Below are positions 1-8,967 of a stretch of 52,498 nucleotides of DNA, piece after piece. The stretch's first letter is position 1. Each line of letters begins with the position of its first letter. The position numbers and the translations under genes were made by a program. The stretch comes from an uncultured Ruminococcus sp. (lineage in GTDB: Bacteria; Bacillota; Clostridia; Oscillospirales; Acutalibacteraceae). Under the pieces are notes generated by a model. That model was given only the letters and a program-made list of their open reading frames with translations, did not search any database and was not told the origin of the DNA. The stretch spans positions 1 to 52,498 of the forward strand of contig CACZZB010000024.1 of assembly GCA_902785555.1 (NCBI GenBank), given 5' to 3'.

Positions 1-842
1 TGTGCAAATTCAGCCCAAGAATCTCAAACGCCTGTATCAACGCCATCAACGGCAAGTGTTGTATCAGAAGCGGAAAGCAGTGCTGAAGAAGCTCCGTCAG
101 TTGTTGAAAGTGTTGTATCAGAGGCAGAAAGCAGTGCAGAGGAATCTCCAACAGCTGAAAGCACTGTATCAGAGGCAGAGAGCAGTGCAGAAGAAACTCC
201 GTCTGATGTCGAAAGCACAGTATCGGAAGCGGAAATCGGTGCAGAGGAATCTTCAACGACTGAAAGCACAGTATCAGAAGCTGAAAGCAGTACAGAAGAA
301 AGCAAGTCAAAGCCCAGAGGCAATTATACCTTACAGTATATTCAGACCAATTTTTTGAAAAAGCATATAAAATGTTTGCCGAGTATTCACATGATTCTTT
401 TGAACTTAAAAATATAGTTATTGAAGATGGTGTCACAAAAATAGGCAATAGTGCTTTTAATCATTGTACAAATTTGGAAAGTGTAGTAATGTCTGATAGT
501 GTAACTGAAATAGAAGACTGGGCATTTCAAGATTGTACTTCTCTGAAAAATATACAACTGTCAAAAAATTTAACTAAAATAGGCAAGAGAGCTTTTCAAA
601 AAACCGCTGTGGAAGAGATAAATCTTCCTGATGGTTTAACAGAAATAGGTGAGGCTGCTTTTGCACATTGTTCGACAAAAACTATTGTTATTCCATATAG
701 CGTTACAATTATGGGATATGGAGCATTTGATTTTTGGTATTTAAAGCAAACTGTAATAATAGAAGGAAGAAGTGAGGCACCCGATACATGGGATGCTAAT
801 TGGAATAGTTCCTGTGATGCCGATATCGTTTGGAATGCGTGA
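1..842 (+). pseudogene. BspA-like leucine-rich-repeat surface protein, 5' end outside window, frameshifted
   Basis: The gene runs in from the left edge. Frame 1 starts with Cys-Ala-Asn-Ser, possibly the lipid-modified Cys of a lipoprotein, and continues as a Ser/Glu-rich linker of about five 17-18-residue repeats around the core VSEAESSAEE. Frame 1 ends at a TAG near 415. The C-terminal part lies in frame 3 and ends at 842: it holds BspA/LRR_5-type repeats (G-V-T-K-I-G-N-S-A-F and I-E-D-W-A-F, I-G-K-R-A-F, I-G-E-A-A-F versions). One extra C in the CC run at 329-330 would join the frames smoothly (NYT-LTVYSDQF), so a single-base loss, real or from sequencing, explains the break. The frame-2 ORF over the linker is a low-complexity shadow. 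Such proteins are usually exported and bind host or neighbour surfaces; the ligand here is unknown. Confidence 0.75.
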
Positions 843-853
843 GTAAAAAATAT

Positions 854-892
854 ACAAGGACAGAAACATAAAATTTCTGCCCTTGTTTTTTT
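854..892 (+). terminator. Rho-independent terminator after the LRR gene
   Basis: The stem ACAAGGaCAGAAA pairs with TTTCTGcCCTTGT around a short loop and is followed by seven T. The T-tract runs into the stop codon of the convergent gene at 891. Confidence 0.8.
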
Positions 893-1268
893 ATGTGCCG
901 ATAACGCTTTCAAGTGCAAGCACGGCATTTTTCACGCAGTCATCACAACTGCAAAGAACTTTTCCTGTTGAAATGCCTTTCAGGTCTTTACATACCGTGG
1001 CACCGCATTTTGTCTGAAAATCATTCAGAATCATTCTTGACAGCATGGCAGTAGGTCTTCCTGTATTGTTTAGAAGTCCGGCAACCATACACGCTCCGCA
1101 CAATGCACCGCAGGTCGCTTCCATACAGCCCATGCCTGAACCGAATCCCGAACCCATTTGACGGAGTGTATTTTCATCAAATGGCAGCTTATCCGCAAAT
1201 GCCAATAACACCGCCTGACAGCAGTTATTTCTTCTTTTCAGCTCAACGGCTTTTTCAGCCCTGTTCAT
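891..1268 (-). CDS. C_GCAxxG_C_C family redox-type protein
   Basis: A 125-residue protein with the family signature: a CC pair near residue 16, a central GMGCMEATCGALCGA block (residues ~46-60), a C in TKCGATVC near 88-93, and a C-terminal CSCDDC cluster (~106-111). The family (PF09719) is common in anaerobic Firmicutes; clustered cysteines suggest metal or Fe-S binding or thiol redox chemistry, but no reaction is established that I know of. It starts 6 bp after the thioesterase-like gene on the same strand, with AAAGGA as ribosome binding site, so the two are probably co-transcribed. Full length for the family. Family assignment is firm, function open. Confidence 0.85.
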   Translation of the reverse strand: MNRAEKAVELKRRNNCCQAVLLAFADKLPFDENTLRQMGSGFGSGMGCMEATCGALCGACMVAGLLNNTGRPTAMLSRMILNDFQTKCGATVCKDLKGISTGKVLCSCDDCVKNAVLALESVIGT

Positions 1269-1274
1269 AGAATA

Positions 1275-1673
1275 TCATTCCTTTCTGATTTTAGTATCAG
1301 CCTTTTTCATAAAAGATTCGGTCTTTACGGAGAATCTCTCATGCTTGCCTTGTGCGATAAGTCCCACATTGTCATAGGCAAATATGTCAAAACAGAATTT
1401 TCTTCCGTCAATGTCGGTAAGAACAGCTTTTGCAGTAATATCCGCTCCAATCGGACTTGCACTGATATGTTCGAGTGATATCATCGTTCCCACAGTTGTT
1501 ATGCCCTCGTCAAGATATGGCTGTATGAGTTCAAAGGCGGCTTTTTCCATAAGTGCCGATACAGCCGGAGTTGCAAAGACTTCAAGTCCTCCGCTTCCCA
1601 TTGCAAGAGCTGTATTTGTTTCATTAACCTTTGACAATACAGTATTTTCGATACCGATATTTGATTTGTCCAT
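1275..1673 (-). CDS. FlK-like (fluoroacetyl-CoA thioesterase family) hotdog protein
   Basis: A 132-residue protein. The ATG at 1671-1673 is preferred over an upstream ATG at 1808 because GAGAGG lies just before it and the upstream extension is Lys/Ile/Tyr-rich and lies in the AT-rich intergenic region. Visible features fit single-domain hotdog thioesterases of the FlK type: an N-terminal strand ending in FATPAVSALMEKAA, then VGTMISLEHISASPIG (the substrate-facing strand and conserved His), then a GRKFCFDIFAYDN strand and IAQGKHERF near the end. Members act on acyl-CoAs or bind them; the substrate here is unknown. It is upstream of the C_GCAxxG_C_C gene and divergent from the acyltransferase at 1808. 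On the minus strand a TTGATT/TATAAT pair (1743-1772) could be its promoter. Confidence 0.8.
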   Translation of the reverse strand: MDKSNIGIENTVLSKVNETNTALAMGSGGLEVFATPAVSALMEKAAFELIQPYLDEGITTVGTMISLEHISASPIGADITAKAVLTDIDGRKFCFDIFAYDNVGLIAQGKHERFSVKTESFMKKADTKIRKE

Positions 1674-1807
1674 TTTTTTTAAAACCTCTCTTATTTTTTC
1701 TTGATTATAATATATTTTGCTGATATAATTTATCTTACAGTTATTATAGCACATGGACAATATCCAAATCAATTTAAATGTATAATTTTTTAATGGGAGT
1801 GATACCA

Positions 1808-2599
1808 ATGGCAGACGATGCCAAGAAAAAGAAATTCAGGATACATCTTCTTGATGAACTAAGGGGGCTTGCAGTCTTTTGCATGATATTCTATCATGCT
1901 TTCTACACGATAGGGTCTATATTCGATGCTGAATGGGGACAAAAACTTTTTGACTTTTTTATGCCGGCAGAACCGTATTTTGCGGGGCTGTTTATATTTA
2001 TATCCGGAATGGCGTGCAATCTTTCAAAATCAAACCTCGAAAGAGGTGTCAAACTTGGTATAGTTGCACTTGGAGTTACTCTTGTAACGTATCTTGTTGT
2101 TCCTGAACAGATAATAACATTCGGTGTACTTCATATGCTTGCAATATGTATGATAATATACGGGCTTATCGGAAAGTATCTCAAAATTATGCCTGTATGG
2201 CTTGGAGTTTTATTGAATTTCCTGCTGTTTTTTATATTCTATCATACGTCCGAGGGATATTTTGAAATACCGTTCCTCATACAATGGAAATTTCCGGCTG
2301 AATGGTATACTACTAATTTCCTTTTTATGTTCGGATTTCCGAATAAAGAGTTTGTTTCATCCGATTATTTTCCGCTTGTTTCATGGATATTCCTTTTCTT
2401 TGCGGGCGGGGCTTTCGGAAGACTTATCCCTCAGAAGAAATTTCCAAAATGGACAGCAAAAAAACATATACCGCCTCTTGCATTTATCGGCAGACACGCA
2501 CTATTATTCTATATCGCTCATCAGCCTGTAATATTCGGCATTTGCTGGTTAGTTCAAAAGTTCATATCACTGTTTCAGCCTGTTGCCGAAAATAAATAA
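1808..2599 (+). CDS. HGSNAT-like/DUF1624 membrane acyltransferase
   Basis: A 263-residue multi-spanning membrane protein. The start at 1808 follows GGGAGTG at 1794-1800; two earlier in-frame ATGs lie before or on that site. The N-terminal segment LDELRGLAVFCMIFYHAFY matches the heparan-alpha-glucosaminide N-acetyltransferase catalytic-like domain (PF07786), with the conserved RG and YH pair. About seven hydrophobic helices follow, including FIFISGMAC and a late HALLFYIAHQP motif near residue 240. Bacterial members are predicted to move acyl groups across the membrane onto envelope sugars; no substrate is proven. It is followed 27 bp later by tex and may be read through into it. Confidence 0.82.
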   Translation: MADDAKKKKFRIHLLDELRGLAVFCMIFYHAFYTIGSIFDAEWGQKLFDFFMPAEPYFAGLFIFISGMACNLSKSNLERGVKLGIVALGVTLVTYLVVPEQIITFGVLHMLAICMIIYGLIGKYLKIMPVWLGVLLNFLLFFIFYHTSEGYFEIPFLIQWKFPAEWYTTNFLFMFGFPNKEFVSSDYFPLVSWIFLFFAGGAFGRLIPQKKFPKWTAKKHIPPLAFIGRHALLFYIAHQPVIFGICWLVQKFISLFQPVAENK

Positions 2600-2626
2600 T
2601 TTTTATAAAAAGGGAGTTTGAAGAAA

Positions 2627-4774
2627 ATGGAATATGCAAAACAGCTTTCAGAGGAATTTGAAATCAAAGAAGAATATGCACAGAATATCATCAATTTACT
2701 TGACGAGGGAAACACTATCCCTTTTATCGCACGTTACAGAAAGGAAATGCACGGAACTCTTGATGACCAGACCATACGTGAGATAAGCGAAAGGCTTGAA
2801 TATCTGAGAGGTCTTGATAAAAGGCGTGGAGAAATATTCGAGCTTATATCGGGTCTTGAAAAAATGAATGATGATATTGCCAAAGCACTTGACGGTGCAA
2901 AGACTTTAGCCGAATTGGAGGACATTTACCGCCCTTTCAAGCCGAAAAGAAAGACTCGTGCATCAGTCGCTAAGGAAAAGGGTCTTGAACCTTTGGCGGA
3001 TATGATATTTGCACAGGATAATATAAATATCAATGATGAAGCACAGAAATACATTGACAGTGAAAAAGGTGTGGGAACTGTTGAAGATGCCGTACAGGGT
3101 GCTATGGATATCATTGCCGAAAATATTTCCGACAATGCCGAGATAAGAAAACGACTCAAAAATATCATAAGACTGAACGCATATATCGTATCAAAAGCAG
3201 CTGACCCTGACAAAGACAGTGTTTATACCGTTTACTATGATTACAGGGAACTTGTAAAAAATATACCCGGTCACAGGATACTTGCCATCGACAGAGGTGA
3301 AAAAGAAGATATCCTCAAAGTAAGTATTGATATAGAGCCTGAAAAATGCCTTAATATAATGAAAAGACTTCTCGTAAAAGGCGATAACGAATGTTCGGAA
3401 CTTATCGCAAAAGCGTGTGAGGATTCTTATGAAAGACTGATATTCCCGTCAGTCGAAAGGGAAATACGCTCGGAACTTACAGATACTGCTGATGAACAGG
3501 CTATAAAATTATTTGCCCTGAATTTAAGACAGCTTTTGATGCAGCCGCCCGTAAAAGGTCATGTCGCAATAGGTCTTGACCCCGGGTACAGAACAGGCTG
3601 CAAATTAGCCGTCGTTGACGCTACGGGCAGAGTTCTTGATACTTCTGTTATCTATCCCACTCACGGTGAAGCTCAGGTCAAAAAATCAAAACAAACTTTG
3701 AAAGATATGATAAAAAGGTATAATGCCGAAATAATAGCTATCGGAAACGGTACGGCTTCAAAGGAAACCGAGATGTTTACAGCGGAATGTATTTCCGAAA
3801 TTGACAGCAGGGTCTCATATATGGTCGTAAGTGAAGCAGGTGCTTCCGTATATTCGGCTTCAAAGCTTGCAGCGGCTGAAATGCCCGATTTGGATTTGAC
3901 TTTGAGAAGTGCCGTATCCATTGCAAGAAGACTTCAAGACCCTCTTGCAGAACTCGTTAAAATTGAACCAAAAGCCATCGGTGTCGGACAGTATCAGCAT
4001 GATATGCCGCAAAAGCGTTTGAGTGAGGCTCTTGACGGAGTTGTCGAGGATTGTGTAAACAGCGTCGGTGCAGATTTGAATACCGCTTCACCTGCACTTC
4101 TTTCAAGAGTATCGGGTGTCAATGCTGCCGTTTCAAAGAATATCGTTGCATACCGTGAGGAAAACGGTGCATTTACTTCCCGTGCCGAATTGAAGAAAGT
4201 TCCAAAACTCGGTCCCAAGGCTTTTGAACAGTGTGCAGGATTTCTCAGGGTTCCCGAAAGCAAAAATCCCCTTGACAACACAGGCGTACATCCCGAATCC
4301 TACACAGCCGCAAAACAGCTCCTTGAATTATGCGGATATGAGCTTTCGGATATATCAAACGGAAATATAAGCGAACTCCGGAAAAAAGCCGAAAAAACCG
4401 GTCTTGAAAATATAAGCGAAAAAATCGGTATCGGTGTACCGACTTTGCAGGATATTATAAAAGAGATAACAAAACCCGGGCGTGACCCCAGAGATGAACT
4501 TCCTCCTCCGCTTCTGAGAACGGATGTCCTTGATATAAAGGACTTGCAGGTCGGAATGGAACTCAAGGGCACTGTCAGGAATGTAATAGACTTCGGTGCA
4601 TTTATAGATATAGGCGTACATCAGGACGGACTTGTACATATATCACAGATAAGCGAAAAGCGTATCAAACATCCGTCTGATGTCCTCAAAGTCGGTGATG
4701 TCGTCAGTGTTCGCATACTGAAGGTTGATGCCGAAAAAGGCAGAATTTCCCTGACCATGAAACCAATAAAGTAA
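2627..4774 (+). CDS. tex: Tex family S1-domain RNA-binding protein
   Basis: 715 residues, a typical Tex length. The ATG at 2627 has AGGGAG at 2611-2616 with ten bases of spacing; a TTG at 2618 is too close to that site. Tex N-terminal domain (PFIARYRKE), then a YqgF/RNase H-like domain (AIGLDPGYRTGCKLAVVD, ~residues 315-335; VVSEAGASVYSAS), a helix-hairpin-helix block (NTASPALLSRVSGVN, LKKVPKLGPKAFEQ), and a C-terminal S1 domain (VGMELKGTVRNVIDFGAFID ... GLVHISQIS). Tex is a cytoplasmic nucleic-acid-binding factor associated with RNA polymerase and transcription-stress roles. The following HAD gene starts 13 bp downstream. Confidence 0.97.
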   Translation: MEYAKQLSEEFEIKEEYAQNIINLLDEGNTIPFIARYRKEMHGTLDDQTIREISERLEYLRGLDKRRGEIFELISGLEKMNDDIAKALDGAKTLAELEDIYRPFKPKRKTRASVAKEKGLEPLADMIFAQDNININDEAQKYIDSEKGVGTVEDAVQGAMDIIAENISDNAEIRKRLKNIIRLNAYIVSKAADPDKDSVYTVYYDYRELVKNIPGHRILAIDRGEKEDILKVSIDIEPEKCLNIMKRLLVKGDNECSELIAKACEDSYERLIFPSVEREIRSELTDTADEQAIKLFALNLRQLLMQPPVKGHVAIGLDPGYRTGCKLAVVDATGRVLDTSVIYPTHGEAQVKKSKQTLKDMIKRYNAEIIAIGNGTASKETEMFTAECISEIDSRVSYMVVSEAGASVYSASKLAAAEMPDLDLTLRSAVSIARRLQDPLAELVKIEPKAIGVGQYQHDMPQKRLSEALDGVVEDCVNSVGADLNTASPALLSRVSGVNAAVSKNIVAYREENGAFTSRAELKKVPKLGPKAFEQCAGFLRVPESKNPLDNTGVHPESYTAAKQLLELCGYELSDISNGNISELRKKAEKTGLENISEKIGIGVPTLQDIIKEITKPGRDPRDELPPPLLRTDVLDIKDLQVGMELKGTVRNVIDFGAFIDIGVHQDGLVHISQISEKRIKHPSDVLKVGDVVSVRILKVDAEKGRISLTMKPIK

Positions 4775-4787
4775 AGGATAGTTAATA

Positions 4788-5438
4788 ATGAAAAAATATG
4801 ATATAGCATTGTTTGACCTGGACGGCACTCTCAGTGAATCGGGAGAAGGGATATTGGATTGTGTGAGGATGGTCTTTGAAGAAATGAAAAGACCTTTGCC
4901 CGACGAAAAAACTCTTGCGAGTTTTATAGGACCGCCTTTGACCGACAGTCTTAAAAGATGCGGATTTTCAGAGGAAGATGCCGAAAAGGGCTTGATGATA
5001 TACAAGAAGAATTTCGTTGAGACAGGTATCTATAAAAATAAGGTTTATGACGGAATGTATGAAGTTTTGCAGACACTGAAAGAAAACGGAGTCCTTTTGG
5101 CTGTTGCAACGACAAAATATCAGCCTTTTGCGGATAAGATAATAAAAATGCTTGAACTTGACCGCTATTTTGATTTTACAGGCGGTTCTGACGGAACTTC
5201 CGCACGACATACAAAAATACAGGTCATAAACCATGTTCTCGACAATCTCGGCAGAGATAAAAAAGCTGTTATGATAGGCGATACAAAATTTGATGCCGAG
5301 GGTGCTTCTTTAACTGAAGTCGATTTTATCGGCTGTCTGTACGGTTACGGAACACGTCGGGAAATGGAAAAGTATTTTCCCGATACAATCTTTGTAACAA
5401 AGCCGTCTGAAATCGTACCCGTAATATTGGGAGGGTGA
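4788..5438 (+). CDS. HAD-superfamily phosphatase, phosphoglycolate phosphatase-like
   Basis: 216 residues. HAD motif I is LFDLDGTLSESG (Asp10 nucleophile and Asp12), the cap begins after it, motif II is AVATTK near residue 108, motif III contains the Lys in HTKIQV, and motif IV is MIGDTKFDAEGA near residue 165. Order, length and alpha-helical cap match the Gph/PpaX/YfnB group that dephosphorylates small phosphorylated metabolites; the exact substrate cannot be read from sequence. It lies 13 bp after tex and 4 bp before a small lipoprotein gene, in what looks like one transcription unit. Confidence 0.9.
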   Translation: MKKYDIALFDLDGTLSESGEGILDCVRMVFEEMKRPLPDEKTLASFIGPPLTDSLKRCGFSEEDAEKGLMIYKKNFVETGIYKNKVYDGMYEVLQTLKENGVLLAVATTKYQPFADKIIKMLELDRYFDFTGGSDGTSARHTKIQVINHVLDNLGRDKKAVMIGDTKFDAEGASLTEVDFIGCLYGYGTRREMEKYFPDTIFVTKPSEIVPVILGG

Positions 5439-5442
5439 TTTT

Positions 5443-5841
5443 ATGAAAAAAATTTTATTTTTACTTATATGTTCCTTGATGATGTTATCAGCCTGTGAAA
5501 ACTCCGATACGGTTTCACAAAATTCCGTATCTGAAAGTGTCATTCAATCTTCCGCTGAAAGCATTTCCCGGGAAAGTGATGAACTTTGGGAAAAAATGAA
5601 TCAGGCTGAGGAAAAAGCAACGGAATTTCTGAAAAGTGATGATTATAAAAATGCCGATAAAGACAAGAAAGTCGAAATGGCTCTGAAATTTGTCGGGGAA
5701 CTCAAAAATGACGGTTTTATCAAAAGTTATGATTATTCAAAAGACAATGAGCTTATTTCATATACACATTTGAATGGTGTGCTCGGAGGAATTTCTTTCC
5801 ATGATTTTTCGGAGAAAATAGACGGTCTTGCTATGAATTAA
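5443..5841 (+). CDS. Small lipoprotein, unknown function
   Basis: 132 residues. A signal peptide with Lys-Lys, a hydrophobic stretch and the lipobox LSAC (Cys18) predicts a membrane-anchored lipoprotein. A short Ser-rich linker (VSESVIQSSAESI) is followed by a charged helical part and a C-terminal stretch ending in FHDFSEKIDGLAMN. No family recognised. It begins 4 bp after the HAD gene stop with its own GGGAGG site and ends 10 bp before the metallophosphatase gene. Confidence 0.8.
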   Translation: MKKILFLLICSLMMLSACENSDTVSQNSVSESVIQSSAESISRESDELWEKMNQAEEKATEFLKSDDYKNADKDKKVEMALKFVGELKNDGFIKSYDYSKDNELISYTHLNGVLGGISFHDFSEKIDGLAMN

Positions 5842-5851
5842 AGGCGGTGAA

Positions 5852-6538
5852 ATGATGAAAATATATGCTATGAGCGATATTCACGGCTGCCTCAGGGAAT
5901 TTGACGAGGCTCTTTCCTGCATAAACTTTTCAGACAATGACACAAAACTCGTGATTTTGGGGGATTACATACACTACGGCATTGACAGTTACGGTGTCCT
6001 TGACAGGATAATGGACTTGCAGGAACAGTACGGCAGGGAAAAAATTATCGCACTTATGGGCAATCATGAACAAATGGTTATCCAAAGGGATTATCCCATT
6101 GACAATAACAGATTCGGCTGTTTTTCTATCCCTCATAAAAGAAATGACAGTGATTATATTTGGTGGATAAAAAAATTGCCTCTGTATTATGAAACTCAAA
6201 ATCAGATTTTCTGTCATGCAGGCATAGATGAAACTCTCGGCGAAAAATGGAGGGATTCGGGAACAAAGTATTTTTTATGGGACAGCAGTCATAAAACAGG
6301 CAGTTTTTATATGGATGTAATAGCAGGTCATATCTCTACATCCGATATTGCGGGTATCAGTGACTTTCACGAAATATACTTTGACGGACAATCTCATTAT
6401 TACATAGACGGCTGTACACAAAAGAGCGGTACAATACCTGTACTGCTTTTTGACACTGACGAAAACAAATATTATCGTGCATATAAATCCAAAACCCTTC
6501 CTGTACAGCCGTTCAAATTAACGGACAATTCTATATAG
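5852..6538 (+). CDS. Calcineurin-like metallophosphoesterase, protein-phosphatase type
   Basis: 228 residues. PPP-type metal motifs are present in order: SDIHGCL (residues ~8-14), LGDYIHYG (~35-42), GNHE (~69-72), and later CHAGID and AGHIST for the downstream His ligands. The second block is normally GDYIDRG; here the second Asp and the Arg are replaced by His and Tyr, so the active site is divergent from classical Ser/Thr phosphatases while the metal-binding GD and GNHE are kept. Phosphoprotein or nucleotide phosphatase activity is plausible. Two ATGs (5852, 5855) follow AGGCGG; either could be used. Followed by a new promoter for nadB. Confidence 0.85.
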   Translation: MMKIYAMSDIHGCLREFDEALSCINFSDNDTKLVILGDYIHYGIDSYGVLDRIMDLQEQYGREKIIALMGNHEQMVIQRDYPIDNNRFGCFSIPHKRNDSDYIWWIKKLPLYYETQNQIFCHAGIDETLGEKWRDSGTKYFLWDSSHKTGSFYMDVIAGHISTSDIAGISDFHEIYFDGQSHYYIDGCTQKSGTIPVLLFDTDENKYYRAYKSKTLPVQPFKLTDNSI

Positions 6539-6562
6539 CTTTGAATGAATTCATCTTATTTC

Positions 6563-6592
6563 TTGACAGACTAAACGGTATCATGTTATTAT
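6563..6592 (+). promoter_or_regulatory. Sigma-A-type promoter for nadB-nadC
   Basis: TTGACA at 6563-6568 and TATTAT at 6587-6592 with an 18-base spacer, upstream of nadB and its AAGAGGCGG ribosome site. I did not identify a convincing NiaR operator. Confidence 0.65.
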
Positions 6593-6627
6593 AAAACCAA
6601 CATATATAAAAAAGAGGCGGTTCTTAT

Positions 6628-8094
6628 ATGAATAAAGAATATGATGTTTTAATAGTGGGTTCGGGTGCGGCAGGATTATATGCGGCACTGCAGTTCCCCG
6701 AAAATGTCCGTGTGCTGATGATATCAAAGCGTGAGCTTACTCTCTCCAATTCTTCTCTTGCACAAGGCGGTGTTGCCGCTGTTCTTGACAAGAGCAACGA
6801 TAATTTCAAGCTCCATATCGCTGATACTCTCATTGCGGGAAAATATCAGAATAATTTACAGGCTATCGAAGTCCTTGTTTCCGAAGGTCCCGATGATGTA
6901 ATGAAACTCAAAGAAATGGGCGTTGCATTTGACCTTGACGAAAAGGGACATCTTCAGATGACTCTTGAAGCAGGTCATTCACGTCACAGAATAGTTCATC
7001 ACAAGGATTCAACCGGAAAGGCTATTGTCGAAACTCTCATTGAACAGGTACGGACACATAAAAATGTCGAGATACTTGACCATACACTTCTCTATAAGCT
7101 CGAAAAAAATGAAAAGGGATTTTTGGCAGGACTTATATTAGCCGACGGTTCATCAAGAGTTATTGCGGCTCATTACTGCATAATGGCTTCGGGCGGTATA
7201 GGACGTGTTTATCAGTATACCACAAATTCAGCCATTGCAACGGGTGATGGTATCACTCTTGCATATATGCTCGGTGCAAGGATAAAGAATCTCAGCCTGA
7301 TACAGTTCCATCCGACAGCTTTTGCTGCTGAAAATGACAGGGAAAGATTCCTGATAAGTGAGGCTGTACGTGGAGAAGGTGCGGTCTTGCTGAATTGTGA
7401 CGGTGAAAGATTTGCAGACAAATACGATAAAAGGGGAGAGCTTGCTCCGAGAGATGTCGTTTCAAATGCAATAATGCTTGAATCCCGTGCAAAAGGAAAT
7501 GAAAAATTCTATCTTGATATAACACACAAAGACCCCGAATTTGTCAGAAACAGATTTCCGATGATATACGAAAAGTGCCTTGAAGAAAATATTGACATCA
7601 CAAAACAATGGATACCTGTATTTCCGTGTCAGCACTATCTTATGGGCGGCATAGATGTTGACCTTTATGCCCGTACAACAGTTGACAGACTCTATGCGGC
7701 AGGCGAATGTTCACACACAGGCGTGCACGGTGCAAACAGACTTGCAAGCAATTCTCTGCTTGAAGCACTCGTATTCTCACGCCGAGCTGCTAATGACATT
7801 ACCAAAAGGCTTGCAGAAGAAGATAACACTCCTTTCGGTGAATTTACCGAGCATGAGGACTTGAACGGCAAAGAACTTCCTCACGGCTTCAGAACAGAGA
7901 TAAGAAAAATAATGCAGGACTGTCATTTTGTAATTGAAAAGCCCGAAGCTGTACCCGAGGGTCTCAGACGTTCAAAGGAAATTCTCGATACGCTCAACAA
8001 CGGCGGATATACTGTAAATCAGGATTTCGTTGAAGCAAGAAGCCTTGCGACTGTTGCGTGTATAGTTCTTGAGGAGGTTATAAATAAAAAATGA
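6628..8094 (+). CDS. nadB: L-aspartate oxidase
   Basis: 488 residues, somewhat shorter than the usual 510-540. FAD-binding Rossmann motif VLIVGSGAAGLYAAL at residues ~6-20, SLAQGGVAAV at ~44, the HKDSTGKAIVETL block, IQFHPTAF, and the C-terminal FAD/active-site block DRLYAAGECSHTGVHGANRLASNSLLEALVF, which is diagnostic of the NadB/succinate dehydrogenase flavoprotein family and, with the adjoining nadC, of NadB. It oxidises L-aspartate to iminoaspartate for de novo NAD synthesis in the cytoplasm. It overlaps nadC by four bases (ATGA). No nadA lies beside it. Confidence 0.96.
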   Translation: MNKEYDVLIVGSGAAGLYAALQFPENVRVLMISKRELTLSNSSLAQGGVAAVLDKSNDNFKLHIADTLIAGKYQNNLQAIEVLVSEGPDDVMKLKEMGVAFDLDEKGHLQMTLEAGHSRHRIVHHKDSTGKAIVETLIEQVRTHKNVEILDHTLLYKLEKNEKGFLAGLILADGSSRVIAAHYCIMASGGIGRVYQYTTNSAIATGDGITLAYMLGARIKNLSLIQFHPTAFAAENDRERFLISEAVRGEGAVLLNCDGERFADKYDKRGELAPRDVVSNAIMLESRAKGNEKFYLDITHKDPEFVRNRFPMIYEKCLEENIDITKQWIPVFPCQHYLMGGIDVDLYARTTVDRLYAAGECSHTGVHGANRLASNSLLEALVFSRRAANDITKRLAEEDNTPFGEFTEHEDLNGKELPHGFRTEIRKIMQDCHFVIEKPEAVPEGLRRSKEILDTLNNGGYTVNQDFVEARSLATVACIVLEEVINKK

Positions 8095-8927
8095 TACTCA
8101 ATAAAATATACGTTGACAATATAATAAAAACGGCTTTACTTGAAGATATGAATTACTGTGACGTAACGACCGATTATCTTATCCCTGCCGAGCAGGAGGG
8201 AACAGCAAGATTCGTTTCAAAAGCCGACGGCATTGTATGCGGTGTCGAAGTCGCTGTCAGAGTATTCAGGATACTTGACGAAAATATATCTTTCAATATC
8301 CTTAAAAATGACGGTGACGAAGTTAAAAAAGGTGATGAGATACTCACTCTCCAAGGCAAAACAGCTGTTTTGCTCAAAGGTGAAAGAACGGCTTTGAATC
8401 TAATTCAGCACATGAGCGGTATTGCTACTGCTTCAAATAAATATGCAAAGATAGTCGAGGGAACAAAAGCCTCTATTGCCGATACAAGAAAGACTCTCCC
8501 CGGACTACGCCCGTTACAGAAATACGCCGTTATGACAGGAGGTGCAAAAAATCACCGTTACAATCTTTCAGATGCTGCAATGCTCAAGGACAATCACATT
8601 GATGCGGCGGGCGGCATTACAAAGGCTATTGCAAAGCTCCGTTCAAAGATAGGTCACATGACTAAAATTGAAGTCGAAACAAGAAATCTTGACGAACTCA
8701 GAGAAGCTCTTGCCGCAAAAGCCGATATAATAATGCTTGACAATATGTCACCCGAACTTATGAAACAGGCTGTCGAAATTACAGACGGTCGTGCAGTCCT
8801 CGAAGCGTCGGGCGGTATTACCGATGAAACGCTCAGAGCTGTTGCCGAAAGCGGTGTCGATATAATTTCCGTAGGTGCACTGACACACTCGGTACAGGCT
8901 TTTGATATTTCAATGTACATAAAATAA
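8091..8927 (+). CDS. nadC: Nicotinate-nucleotide diphosphorylase (carboxylating)
   Basis: 278 residues, normal length. Signature blocks are DVTTDYLIP near residue 24, NLIQHMSGIAT near 103, ADTRKTLPGLRPLQKYAV near 126, and GAKNHRYNLSDAAMLKDNHI near 147, then IEVETRNLDEL, IMLDNMSPE and LEASGGI. It converts quinolinate and PRPP to nicotinate mononucleotide. Its ATG overlaps the nadB stop, giving translational coupling. The A/T-rich 150-bp gap after it holds a separate promoter for the next operon. Confidence 0.97.
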   Translation: MILNKIYVDNIIKTALLEDMNYCDVTTDYLIPAEQEGTARFVSKADGIVCGVEVAVRVFRILDENISFNILKNDGDEVKKGDEILTLQGKTAVLLKGERTALNLIQHMSGIATASNKYAKIVEGTKASIADTRKTLPGLRPLQKYAVMTGGAKNHRYNLSDAAMLKDNHIDAAGGITKAIAKLRSKIGHMTKIEVETRNLDELREALAAKADIIMLDNMSPELMKQAVEITDGRAVLEASGGITDETLRAVAESGVDIISVGALTHSVQAFDISMYIK

Positions 8928-8967
8928 ATTTTTTCATAAAAATATTATAAAATATTTCAAAAATATG

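Noticed and set aside
2..358. Lys/Gln-rich ORF in frame 2 over the first 358 bases
   Set aside because: It is a low-complexity shadow of the Ser/Glu-rich linker in frame 1, and an antisense partner ORF arises from the same repeats.
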